Source of the DNA: Bacillota bacterium
GTDB lineage: Bacteria; Bacillota; UBA4882; UBA8346
Direction: 5' to 3'
Assembly (NCBI GenBank): GCA_023435225.1
Contig: JAEYRX010000014.1
Coordinates: 1 to 8,490, forward strand
DNA length: 8,490 nucleotides
This document shows positions 1 to 6,600 of this stretch, in pieces. The notes under the pieces are model-generated. The model was not told the origin of the DNA and did no database searches. It worked only from the letters and a program-made list of their open reading frames with translations. Made by a program: the position numbers and the translations under genes. Position 1 is the stretch's first letter, and each line of letters starts with the position of its first letter.

Positions 1-2
1 CT

Positions 3-96
3 GTCGAGTAAGCGGGGTCTCTCTTGTGTCGTACTACCCAAAATTGGTCCCTCACTCCTCACAGAACCGTACTTGCCCTATTAAGGCATACGGCTC
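3..96 (-). ncRNA. Group II intron domains V and VI
   Basis: Catalytic 3' part of the intron RNA, just after the maturase stop codon. Domain V (96-64, 33 nt) starts GAGCCGTA and ends TACGGTTC. These arms pair over eight positions with the usual G-U wobble, and the strand contains the AGC catalytic triad. An AG bulge and a short distal stem follow. The apical loop reads roughly TTAATAG, not the common GNRA tetraloop. Domain VI runs from 63 to 3. GAGT near its start pairs with ACTC near its end, and inside are CCAA/TTGG and GGGT/ACCC helices, so it looks branched. The A of TTACTCGAC is the likely lariat branch point. Confidence 0.85.
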
Positions 97-102
97 TTCA
101 TA

Positions 103-1417
103 TTATCTTGGGCAATTGCCATATTCCCACATATTCACTTTTATTCTGGGTTTCGGTAATGGATTTAGTTTTAAATACATTTCAAACTTATCCCAGTTGA
201 AACTCTTCCGTTGGCTTCTTCGATTCAGCCATTTGAATATCAGGCGCTTTACTATTTTGTAGTACTTTTCTATCATCCTGTAGTTATGAGTTACTCCGTA
301 GTAATTATAGTGGCCTGTTAATTTCCGCTTGACCGTTTCGAATATTTCCCGGATTGGTTGATTCCTTACCGCTCTTACCCAGTTCTTGAATGCTTTTACC
401 TTTGCCTTGAATTTCTTTCGGCTCGTTTTCCGCTTTACTATAAAGCTTCCATTTCTTGTTTTGCCACAATAATGGGTGAATCCAAGAAAATCAAAGGTTT
501 CTGGTTTTCCCATTCCCTTCTTTGCTCTATCTTCTTCTGCAAACCTGCCAAACATGATAATCTTACTTTTATTCTCGGCTATTTCTAGCTCGAATTTTGC
601 TAATCTTTCTTTTAATAGTCTGTAGAATTTTTCGGCTTCTTCTCTGTACTGAAAGCAACATACAAAGTCATCCGCATATCTTACTATCTCCGCCTCTCCC
701 CGACATATTGGTTTGATTGCTTTTTCAAACCATAAGTCTAGTACATAGTGTAGATAGATATTGGCCAGTATTGGGGATATGATGCCTCCCTGGGGTGTCC
801 CTTTTTCGGTCGGTTCTACTTTCCCCGCTTCCATGACTCCTGCTTTTAGAAATTTGTTGATTAATCGTTTAAAGTTAGGATCTCCTATTCTTTGCTCCAG
901 AAATTTCATCATCCATTCATGACTAATATTGTCGAAGTATCTTTTAATATCGACATCTACTACATAGTTGATTTTCTTTTGGATGACTTTTCCTAGCTTC
1001 TTTATGGCGTCATGGCATCCTGTTTCAGGTCTGAATCCGTATGAACTTTTCAAGAAGTCTGTTTCATAGATGGCTTGTAGAATTTTGTTTAGCCCTTGCT
1101 GTACATATCTTGTCTTCGTAAGCCGGTATTCCTAACGGTCTCTTTTCTCCGTTGTCTTTGGGAATATATGCCCGTCTTACGGGTTGTGGCTTATAGCTCC
1201 CTTTCTTTAGCCGTTCTACTAGATTCTGGAGGTTCTCTTTTAAGTTCTTTTCGTATTCTTCCCTGGTTACCTGGTCAATTCCCGGCGCTTTGTCTGCTTC
1301 TAGTTCGTAGTGACATTGTTCGAGCGTTTCTTGGTTTAAATGATGACATAGAGCTGTGAATACCTCTTTGGGATTTTCTCTTGCTTTTGCCGTTATTCTT
1401 GCTAATTTTGTTTCCAT
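103..1417 (-). pseudogene. ltrA: Group II intron reverse transcriptase/maturase, frameshifted
   Basis: This is the intron-encoded protein that would help the intron RNA fold and splice and would copy it into DNA at target sites. One extra base, plus-strand position about 1105, splits it into an N-terminal part (104 residues, then 13 out-of-frame residues) and a C-terminal part. Removing that base restores a 437-residue protein, a normal length for an intron protein without an HNH endonuclease. The N-terminal part carries RRAYIPK and KRPLGIP; the frame then continues as VQQGLNKILQAIYETDF into SSYGFRP. The catalytic YADD is at restored residues 247-250, preceded by GTPQGGIISPILAN. The C-terminal maturase region has GHYNYYGV and FKWLNRRSQRKSF. 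The ATG at 1417 has AGAGGT upstream and an in-frame stop eight codons before it. No homopolymer lies at the break, so a real mutation is at least as likely as a sequencing error. Confidence 0.92.
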
Positions 1418-1910
1418 TAATCTTTCTACCTCTGGGTGCAGTTAATGTTTCTTTATCAAGAACGATAACATGTAACTCCCTTCCTTCTTGCGGCATTACC
1501 CGCTTTCATCAGTACTATGGAGTTATCCGACCCCCTGTCTCTGGTGCGTTCTCCCTTTTTATCGGTTGTTCGCCCGTCTCCTTTTCGAAGATTCGACAGG
1601 GTCTCCCTGGTTCCCGAATAGTCATTGTATAACGTGCCAGGTTCTCAGACCCCGGGGAAGCCATGCCGTTCTTACCTTAGCGTTCGGCCTGGTGTTGTCT
1701 TCCGTGCGGCAACATGCCGTCGACCTTCCCTTTTTTGGCATAATTTCGGGGCTCTATTACTCGCTTGTTATGCTTCCGGCCCATTACCTCGCTGTCTACG
1801 CTTAAGCAAAAAGATTGCTCTTTCATCTCCAAGACTTGCTTCTGGTGATTGGTCTATCTTACCAGGTAGGGTTTCCACCTACTTAACTATTCGGCCTTGC
1901 CAGGCCGCAC
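1418..1910 (-). ncRNA. Group II intron 5' ribozyme, domains I to III
   Basis: Non-coding RNA stretch of almost 500 bases upstream of the maturase start; I see no protein gene in it. It opens with GTGCG and a GGCC/GGCC hairpin, then AAGTAGGTGG and CCTACC, the segmented helices expected of domain I. The likely EBS1 loop is GTTGCC on the minus strand at 1713-1708. Short open frames on both strands here have no recognisable product and are byproducts of structured RNA. Exact domain borders cannot be placed without folding the sequence. Confidence 0.8.
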
Positions 1911-1938
1911 GTTGCCTAGTGCCTCTTGCCTGTTGCCT
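1911..1938 (-). repeat. Four tandem heptamers, AGGCAAC type, at the intron insertion point
   Basis: Read on the minus strand, four 7-bp units follow one another: AGGCAAC, AGGCAAG, AGGCACT, AGGCAAC. They start four bases after the transglutaminase stop codon and run directly into the intron 5' end. The last unit supplies the six-base IBS1 (GGCAAC). Short intergenic heptamer arrays of this kind are common in many bacterial lineages, and no function is known to me. The rest of the array, if any, would lie on the 3' exon side outside the window. Confidence 0.8.
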
Positions 1939-1942
1939 ATTA

Positions 1943-2914
1943 TTATCTTCTCCTAATCAAAACCCTAAATTTTGTTACCACATCAGTGGGATTTGGGGTC
2001 TCATAATTCCAAGAAGCGCTTCGCTCTTGTTGCCGGCAATAACTGAAAAAAAGATGACGGTCTTCACTTAAGATCCGACCGAAAAAATCATAATTGATTC
2101 TTTTAACTCCATTCTCTATATAAGTAAATGTTGGTTCAACCGGGATCCAACCGGTATCCGGCAGATAAATCTCAACCCAGGCATGAGCAAACTGGTCCAG
2201 GTCAACTTCTTTTTTTCCGATTTTTCCAGGGTCAAAACGATAACCGCTGATAAACCTGGCCGGAATTCCGACAGCCCTGCAAAGTGCAATATACAGTAAA
2301 CTGAAATCTTCGCAAGAGCCATTACCACGTTCCAAAGTCTTAAGAGCGCTATGGGGTATAGCTGTTAGCGGTTGGTACTTCAAATTAGTATTGACATATT
2401 CGAATAACCTTTTAGCTTTTTCCAAAGGCATATTATCTCCGGCGGTTATATTCTCTGCTAATGATACAATCGTTAAATGATCAGACTCGATACCGATATC
2501 CGGCTTGAGATAGACCAAATTAGTATACTCTTCAGCCGGAACCGGCTCCGGCGTAAATCGGATCGCTGAATTGACCAGAGTATAGCGAATTTCCAACTTC
2601 ACCCGTTGATGGGGCGCCAGCTTTCTTAAAGACAGTTGTGCAGTTGTCTCATTTCTATGTTTTAGCAACTTTATCCGGTGATGGTATACTTTGAACGAAA
2701 ACACTTTCTGATAAGGCGGCAGTTTTTGAGTCAGAAAAACCGGAAACTTTAACTTATAATTCAAAGCCGGTTCACCGGTATTTTGCACCTCCACCAGATA
2801 ACGAATATCATAAACATGTTCATCACTGGTAACATACTCCCCGGCTGAAGATACACTGGTGACAAAAAAACACAATGATATGAGAAGTATTATTAAATTT
2901 ATCCTTTGGCGCAA
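1943..2914 (-). CDS. Exported transglutaminase-like protein
   Basis: A transglutaminase/protease-fold enzyme. Such proteins use a Cys-His-Asp triad for acyl transfer or peptide cleavage, and many bacterial members are proteolytic or of unknown substrate. Numbering from the longer GTG start, the signal is residues 13-31, RINLIILLISLCFFVTSVSS-like, so the protein is exported or N-terminally anchored. Residues 35-150 look like a beta-rich domain. The catalytic core spans about 170-275: Cys209 in NGSCEDF, His252 in FAHAWVE and Glu268 in PVEPT, where Asp is usual. I prefer the TTG start at 2914: GGGGTGA lies 7 bases upstream, and the RQR-hydrophobic N-terminus makes a good signal peptide. The GTG at 2938 has no visible ribosome site but would add eight residues. 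It lies 177 bp downstream of the SGNH-like lipoprotein on the same strand, without a terminator between them. No terminator follows its stop codon, only heptamers and the intron. The substrate is unknown. Confidence 0.85.
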   Translation of the reverse strand: MRQRINLIILLISLCFFVTSVSSAGEYVTSDEHVYDIRYLVEVQNTGEPALNYKLKFPVFLTQKLPPYQKVFSFKVYHHRIKLLKHRNETTAQLSLRKLAPHQRVKLEIRYTLVNSAIRFTPEPVPAEEYTNLVYLKPDIGIESDHLTIVSLAENITAGDNMPLEKAKRLFEYVNTNLKYQPLTAIPHSALKTLERGNGSCEDFSLLYIALCRAVGIPARFISGYRFDPGKIGKKEVDLDQFAHAWVEIYLPDTGWIPVEPTFTYIENGVKRINYDFFGRILSEDRHLFFSYCRQQERSASWNYETPNPTDVVTKFRVLIRRR

Positions 2915-2992
2915 ATTATCTTCACCCCGATTTAACACGGTATTGTTATGAAACTCTTTTGGATAAGATATATTTACTGAAGTACATTAATA

Positions 2993-3012
2993 AATATGAT
3001 TTAAATCATATT
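2993..3012. promoter_or_regulatory. 20-bp perfect palindrome, Crp/Fnr-like candidate operator
   Basis: A perfect inverted repeat, AATATGATTT joined to AAATCATATT, in the gap upstream of the transglutaminase gene, about 80-90 bases before its start. Its core is TGAT-TTAA-ATCA, the TGAT-N4-ATCA geometry of Fnr-type operators. A similar core lies upstream of the lipoprotein gene at 4050-4063. There is no T-tract or GC-rich stem, so it is not a convincing terminator. I see no confident -35/-10 pair near it. Regulatory function is inferred from symmetry and position alone, and AT-rich palindromes can arise by chance. Confidence 0.5.
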
Positions 3013-3091
3013 AAATCTCAAAACAAGAATAAGGTCTAAAAATTACCGCATACAAAAATAGGGACTTTTATAATTAATAAATTCATTTGAA

Positions 3092-3979
3092 TCAATAAGT
3101 CATATCTTTCCCGGTTCTTGAGTGTATATCTCCCCGTCCTTGGATAACATCAATAATACGATGGCAAAAATATGGGGCAACGGTTGCCGAAAAAGTACCA
3201 TTTGGATGAGAGTCCGAAAGATTTGATGCATATTCATTCTTCATATATGAGCCTCCGTCGGTTTCCAATTTGTAAAAATCCCAAATATAAATATTATCTC
3301 CCGGCTCATCCCAAGTATCTTTCACCCAGGAGAAAAACCGTCTTGCCCGTTCGGCATTTTCCGGGGTAGTGCCACCTTTTACTAATGCCGCGCCTGTCCA
3401 AAGAATAAATCTGACATTAGGAAAATCATGCATTTTATCTTTTAAAGCATTATATTGCAGTTGATAGTTTTCTATGGTTTTAGTTGAAGAACTTATGTTA
3501 GGATTACCTTTATCAAGTCCGATATTTGAAACCGGAAAACAATGTTTCCAGATTATTACTTGATAATCTCGACTCAATAGTTCTAAAGTATCTTCTTCTT
3601 CGTACCGAACATTGCCTTCATGATTTACCCAAATATTCCAGTAATCATATGGGTAATTATTCCATCCATATGGAGTAGATTTTGGGTATGCCCGCTCGGT
3701 TATATTGTATTGCTTATTATTGGCAATATTATAATTAGTAAACCAGTTAGATACACCTCCTCCCCAAATACAACCTCCTGTGCTATGGTGAAGAAAGATA
3801 ATTTGAGTGTCGTCAGTTAATGAAGGTTGAAGGACTCCTCCACTAATATAGTCCCCAGCATTGTCACCGTTATTTTCCGAATCATCATTACTTCCATTTC
3901 CCCCACCACCTCCACTACAACCTGAAATTAACAATACTCCAATTAATAATATCAGCCATATCTTTTTATTCATTTTCAT
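3092..3979 (-). CDS. SGNH/GDSL-hydrolase-like lipoprotein
   Basis: A predicted surface lipoprotein of 295 residues. The signal peptide (MKMNKK plus a hydrophobic run) ends in the lipobox LISGC, with Cys21 as the lipidation site. A flexible Gly/Asn/Asp linker follows to about residue 44. The remainder resembles SGNH hydrolases, which act as esterases, often on acetylated carbohydrates. The block I-like segment is IIFLHHSTGG (residues 60-69) with Ser66 as candidate nucleophile; a strand VIIWKH lies at 141-146, FILWTGAAL at 191-199, and SDSHPNG near the C-terminus supplies Asp256 and His258. The usual spacing is D-x-x-H, while here it is D-S-H, so catalysis is not certain. The ATG at 3979 is preceded by AGAGGTGAG five bases upstream, which favours it over the Met two codons in. 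A Crp/Fnr-like palindrome lies about 70 bases before the start. The transglutaminase gene follows on the same strand. The substrate is not known. Confidence 0.7.
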   Translation of the reverse strand: MKMNKKIWLILLIGVLLISGCSGGGGGNGSNDDSENNGDNAGDYISGGVLQPSLTDDTQIIFLHHSTGGCIWGGGVSNWFTNYNIANNKQYNITERAYPKSTPYGWNNYPYDYWNIWVNHEGNVRYEEEDTLELLSRDYQVIIWKHCFPVSNIGLDKGNPNISSSTKTIENYQLQYNALKDKMHDFPNVRFILWTGAALVKGGTTPENAERARRFFSWVKDTWDEPGDNIYIWDFYKLETDGGSYMKNEYASNLSDSHPNGTFSATVAPYFCHRIIDVIQGRGDIHSRTGKDMTY

Positions 3980-4048
3980 TAATACTCACCTCTGAAACAA
4001 CTTCCATCATTTTTATTTATTATTTTAACAATAGAAGGATCTTCTGTC

Positions 4049-4064
4049 GGTGATCAAAATCACA
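4049..4064. promoter_or_regulatory. Crp/Fnr-like candidate operator upstream of the lipoprotein gene
   Basis: On the minus strand the site reads TGTGATTTTGATCACC. It matches nine of ten defined positions of the Crp consensus TGTGA-N6-TCACA, and it contains a perfect GTGAT-N4-ATCAC inverted repeat at 4050-4063. It lies about 70 bases upstream of the lipoprotein ATG, after the terminator of the GH13 gene. A weak promoter, TTGATC-18 bp-TATTGT, would overlap it. The binding protein is unknown, and the role is inferred from the motif and its location. Confidence 0.5.
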
Positions 4065-4082
4065 TAAAAAAATCCAAACAAT

Positions 4083-4114
4083 AAAAAAACCTCTTAAGGT
4101 TAAGAGATTTTTTC
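4083..4114 (-). terminator. Rho-independent terminator after the GH13 gene
   Basis: On the minus strand CTCTTAA-CC-TTAAGAG forms a 7-bp perfect stem with a minimal loop. A run of A precedes it, and G plus a run of six T follows it. It begins about 20 bases after the GH13 stop codon. The A and T flanks are nearly symmetric, so it could also act on plus-strand transcripts, but no plus-strand gene is seen nearby. It separates the GH13 unit from the lipoprotein gene. Confidence 0.85.
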
Positions 4115-4134
4115 TAAAAATTTAGTTTATCTTT

Positions 4135-6396
4135 TCAATGTTCCCACTTATAAATAAACCCGCTGCTTGACGGGAGCATAAAATTGGGGAAAAAGCCGTC
4201 ATTAGTAGTAATTGTTTCCGGATCTTCCCGCGAATTATCGCCGAAGGGCGGTAAATCATTGACCCGATCAATATCGGCTAACTTTATCCACTTCCCGGAT
4301 GAGCCGAAATCGACCCCCACTTCTATATCATAAGGTTCAAAATTGAGTAACACTACAATCTGTTCCCGTTGTTGATATGAAGGCATAGTTCTCCAGCCAA
4401 TAACCGTTCTGCCTTGCCCTTGTTCCAGCCAGGGGCCGACAATAAACTTAAACTTACCTTCCTCAATCAAGTCGGAACCGGACAATCGGAGTCCTTGATA
4501 ACGCCGGCGTAAATGGAAAAGCCCTTTGGTCCATTGATAAAAATGGTGATCATTGAGATTGGTTGGCCATTCAAACTGAACCTGATTCCGGGGCCGGTCA
4601 ATATCAAACTCTTGACCCATATAAATCATAGGCTGACCCAAAGCAACCACCGTGGCCATCAATCCCAGTCGCGATTTCCTTTCTTTAGCCGCCTCTGTCT
4701 GTAAAAATGGTCCATCAGTACCAACTTCATAAGGCATACTGTTTTCATCGTGGCTCTCACAATAATTAATAACATTGTTGGTATGTTTAGCGTAGAAATT
4801 CCGGCAATAGTAAAAAATATCTCCCAAGTGTTCCGGAGAATTATTTACCCAATCTTGATAAACACCTTCCCGCAGCAATGCTTTTATTTTATCATGAAAA
4901 GGGTCACACCACTGAGCGAATCCATTCCAGCCGTCCCGATCCAAATCAGGTTGATTCGGCAAGTTTTCACAGATTAAAATGCAATCGGATTTAAATCCCC
5001 GGTCTCTGATCTCATATTGCAGCCGGTGTAAGAAACCATGATCCATCCAAACCGAATTGGTGGCATCAAAACGGAATCCGTCAACTCGATACTCTTTAAT
5101 TAATAATTTGCAAACATCAATTAAATAATTCTGTACTTCTTCCCGTTCGGTAGCCACCCGATTACCCCAGGGAGTGCTGCCGCTAAAATAGAAACCACCC
5201 GGATTGTTGTCACTGATTGTATCCCAGAGCGGATTAAAAGAATTGGCGGTATGATTAAAAACTAAATCCAGCAAGACCGCTATACCATGTTCATGAGCGG
5301 TATCCACCAGCTCCCGTAATTCGTCCGGAGCGCCGAAATCTCTTTCAATCGAAGCAAATCCGCAGGGATCATAGCCCATAGCGGTTGGTCCTTGCATGGT
5401 AGGAGCTTCCGAAGTCGGCATTAATCCTAAAGTATTTATCCCCAAATCTCGGAAATAACCATTACGAATCCGCCGGATCACCCCTTTAAACTTTCCTTGC
5501 TCTTCCTCCGGGATATCCGGGTCGCCTTCAGTAAAACCATAAACATTCATCTCATAGATAATAATTTCAGATATATCTGGTGTTTTCCAATTATTTGTTT
5601 TCCACTCATAACGGGTCGGATCTATAACTAAGGAAGGATTCCGGGAGACATTCTCACCGTAACTTCTGGTCATAGGGTCATGAACATACCGTTCCGGCCG
5701 GCGATTACCATCCAGTGGAATGCCTCCCGTCACATAAAACTGATATTCCAATTTCTCGGTCCCTGATTCCGGTTTCAGATGGTAAAGCCAGATATTAGGG
5801 AAGTCATAGTAACCTCGGTATAACTGCATTGGCAAAAACTTTCCCGAATCCGGGTTTGGAGCCCCGGGGCATTGCCAGTCATTGAAGTTGCCGACCAAAT
5901 AAACTTGGGCCGCCCGATTATGAAAATAGCCGAATAATATCGAGCCGTCTTTTAAAATATTAGCGCCTAACAACGTCTTTTTAATCTTACTACCGGCAGT
6001 GGAAGCTGGTGGAAAACTGTTCCGCAAATATGAGATATCGGTATCGGGGATATAAATATTCTCCGGAATTAAGGCCTCGATTTTTTGATAATAATCATTA
6101 ATATTCCCGGCCACCGGAGCTGGTTTTGCCGGGTAGACATCAGGACGATCGGAAAGGCACCAAACCTCCCGGCCTAAAAAATTTCCATAAAAACGTTCAA
6201 AACCAGGGTCTTCTTTTAGGTTTATAAACTTGAAATGAAATGAACTTAAGGGCTGATCAATTTGAAAAACCGGACCGTCTTGATCATGCCCGTTTGGTCT
6301 GACTATATGCGGTTTTCGCCGGTATTTATGACTATGCCATAACTCTAAATATGCTCCGTGATGGTTTTTACTCTGCAGATGGATTGTAACTTGCAT
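4135..6396 (-). CDS. GH13 alpha-amylase-family enzyme with N-terminal CBM-like domains
   Basis: A 753-residue glycoside hydrolase family 13 enzyme that cleaves or rearranges alpha-glucans such as glycogen or starch. No signal peptide is seen, so it is probably cytoplasmic. Residues 1-90 form a beta-rich domain whose FKFINLKEDPG...GREVWCLSD pattern recalls CBM41 starch-binding modules. About 150-245 is CBM48-like (ILFGYFHN, VYLVGNFNDWQ). The catalytic barrel starts near 278 and shows region I DLVFNH (Asp377), region II GFRFDATNS (nucleophile Asp444), region III ICENLP (acid/base Glu477) and region IV ESHDEN (Asp550). All three catalytic carboxylates are present. Residues from about 640 are the C-terminal beta-domain. 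The ATG at 6396 has AGGAGG five bases upstream. The modular order suits debranching, branching or amylase activity; region IV is unlike the SHDEV of typical GlgB. A terminator follows; the glycosyltransferase gene lies 204 bp upstream, so shared transcription is possible but unproven. Confidence 0.9.
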   Translation of the reverse strand: MQVTIHLQSKNHHGAYLELWHSHKYRRKPHIVRPNGHDQDGPVFQIDQPLSSFHFKFINLKEDPGFERFYGNFLGREVWCLSDRPDVYPAKPAPVAGNINDYYQKIEALIPENIYIPDTDISYLRNSFPPASTAGSKIKKTLLGANILKDGSILFGYFHNRAAQVYLVGNFNDWQCPGAPNPDSGKFLPMQLYRGYYDFPNIWLYHLKPESGTEKLEYQFYVTGGIPLDGNRRPERYVHDPMTRSYGENVSRNPSLVIDPTRYEWKTNNWKTPDISEIIIYEMNVYGFTEGDPDIPEEEQGKFKGVIRRIRNGYFRDLGINTLGLMPTSEAPTMQGPTAMGYDPCGFASIERDFGAPDELRELVDTAHEHGIAVLLDLVFNHTANSFNPLWDTISDNNPGGFYFSGSTPWGNRVATEREEVQNYLIDVCKLLIKEYRVDGFRFDATNSVWMDHGFLHRLQYEIRDRGFKSDCILICENLPNQPDLDRDGWNGFAQWCDPFHDKIKALLREGVYQDWVNNSPEHLGDIFYYCRNFYAKHTNNVINYCESHDENSMPYEVGTDGPFLQTEAAKERKSRLGLMATVVALGQPMIYMGQEFDIDRPRNQVQFEWPTNLNDHHFYQWTKGLFHLRRRYQGLRLSGSDLIEEGKFKFIVGPWLEQGQGRTVIGWRTMPSYQQREQIVVLLNFEPYDIEVGVDFGSSGKWIKLADIDRVNDLPPFGDNSREDPETITTNDGFFPNFMLPSSSGFIYKWEH

Positions 6397-6513
6397 GGAA
6401 ACCTCCTAATTGGCGCTTAATCATCTAAAAATCGATAATCTATGTTTAGTTTATCCAAAATAAAAGATTTCCATAAAAAATAAATTAAGATATTGAATGA
6501 AAGGTTTTGATAT

Positions 6514-6578
6514 GACTCTGTGTCTTCGTGTCTCTGTGGCCTATAAAATTAGCTACAGAGGCGCAGAGACATAGAGAT
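6514..6578. repeat. Imperfect inverted repeat of a CTCTGTG-type simple sequence
   Basis: Two arms of about 29 bases face each other around an AT-rich centre (ATAAAATTAG). The left arm includes CTCTGTGTCTTCGTGTCT and CTGTGGC. The reverse complement of the right arm includes CTCTATGTCTCTGCGCC and CTGTAGC. The arms match well at both ends with several mismatches between. Similar 'cttcgtgtctctgtggc' sequences recur between genes in many unrelated bacteria. It lies just after the glycosyltransferase stop codon, where the transcript could form a long imperfect hairpin, but no T-run follows, so it is not a standard terminator. The rest of the 6397-6600 gap is AT-rich and holds the ribosome site of the GH13 gene. 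Confidence 0.7.
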
Positions 6579-6600
6579 AAATTATTCAAATCAAGCACTT

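Larger units (their letters stand above)
3..1910 (-). mobile_element. Group II intron, near-complete, encoding a frameshifted maturase
   Basis: A self-splicing retroelement on the minus strand. Its 5' end is set at 1910 by the canonical GTGCG start, followed by GGCC-TGGCAA-GGCC. Its 3' end is set at 3 by TACTCGAC, which finishes in the usual AY dinucleotide. That gives 1908 nt, with only two bases of 3' exon in the window. The layout is ribozyme domains I-III (about 1910-1450), the reverse transcriptase/maturase in domain IV (1417-103), domain V (96-64) and domain VI (63-3). Intron bases GTTGCC (minus strand, 1713-1708) are exactly complementary to the last six exon bases GGCAAC (1916-1911), which fits an EBS1-IBS1 pairing and supports the 5' boundary. 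It sits just downstream of the transglutaminase gene, in non-coding sequence. No endonuclease domain is encoded. The broken ORF means mobility would need a maturase supplied in trans. The structural class was not assigned. Confidence 0.9.

Noticed and set aside
103..1053. C-terminal maturase fragment as an independent gene
   Set aside because: Its apparent TTG start is an internal Leu codon of the conserved FLKSSYGFRP segment; the same frame extends upstream to the frameshift.
1275..1496. Minus-strand open frame of 73 codons upstream of and overlapping the maturase start
   Set aside because: It overlaps intron RNA and the maturase in another frame, has no recognisable domain, and is best explained as a shadow of the ribozyme and maturase sequence.
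1381..2071. Plus-strand open frames across the intron 5' half and the end of the transglutaminase gene
   Set aside because: They run antisense to structured intron RNA and a well-supported gene, are low in recognisable motifs, and lack good ribosome sites.
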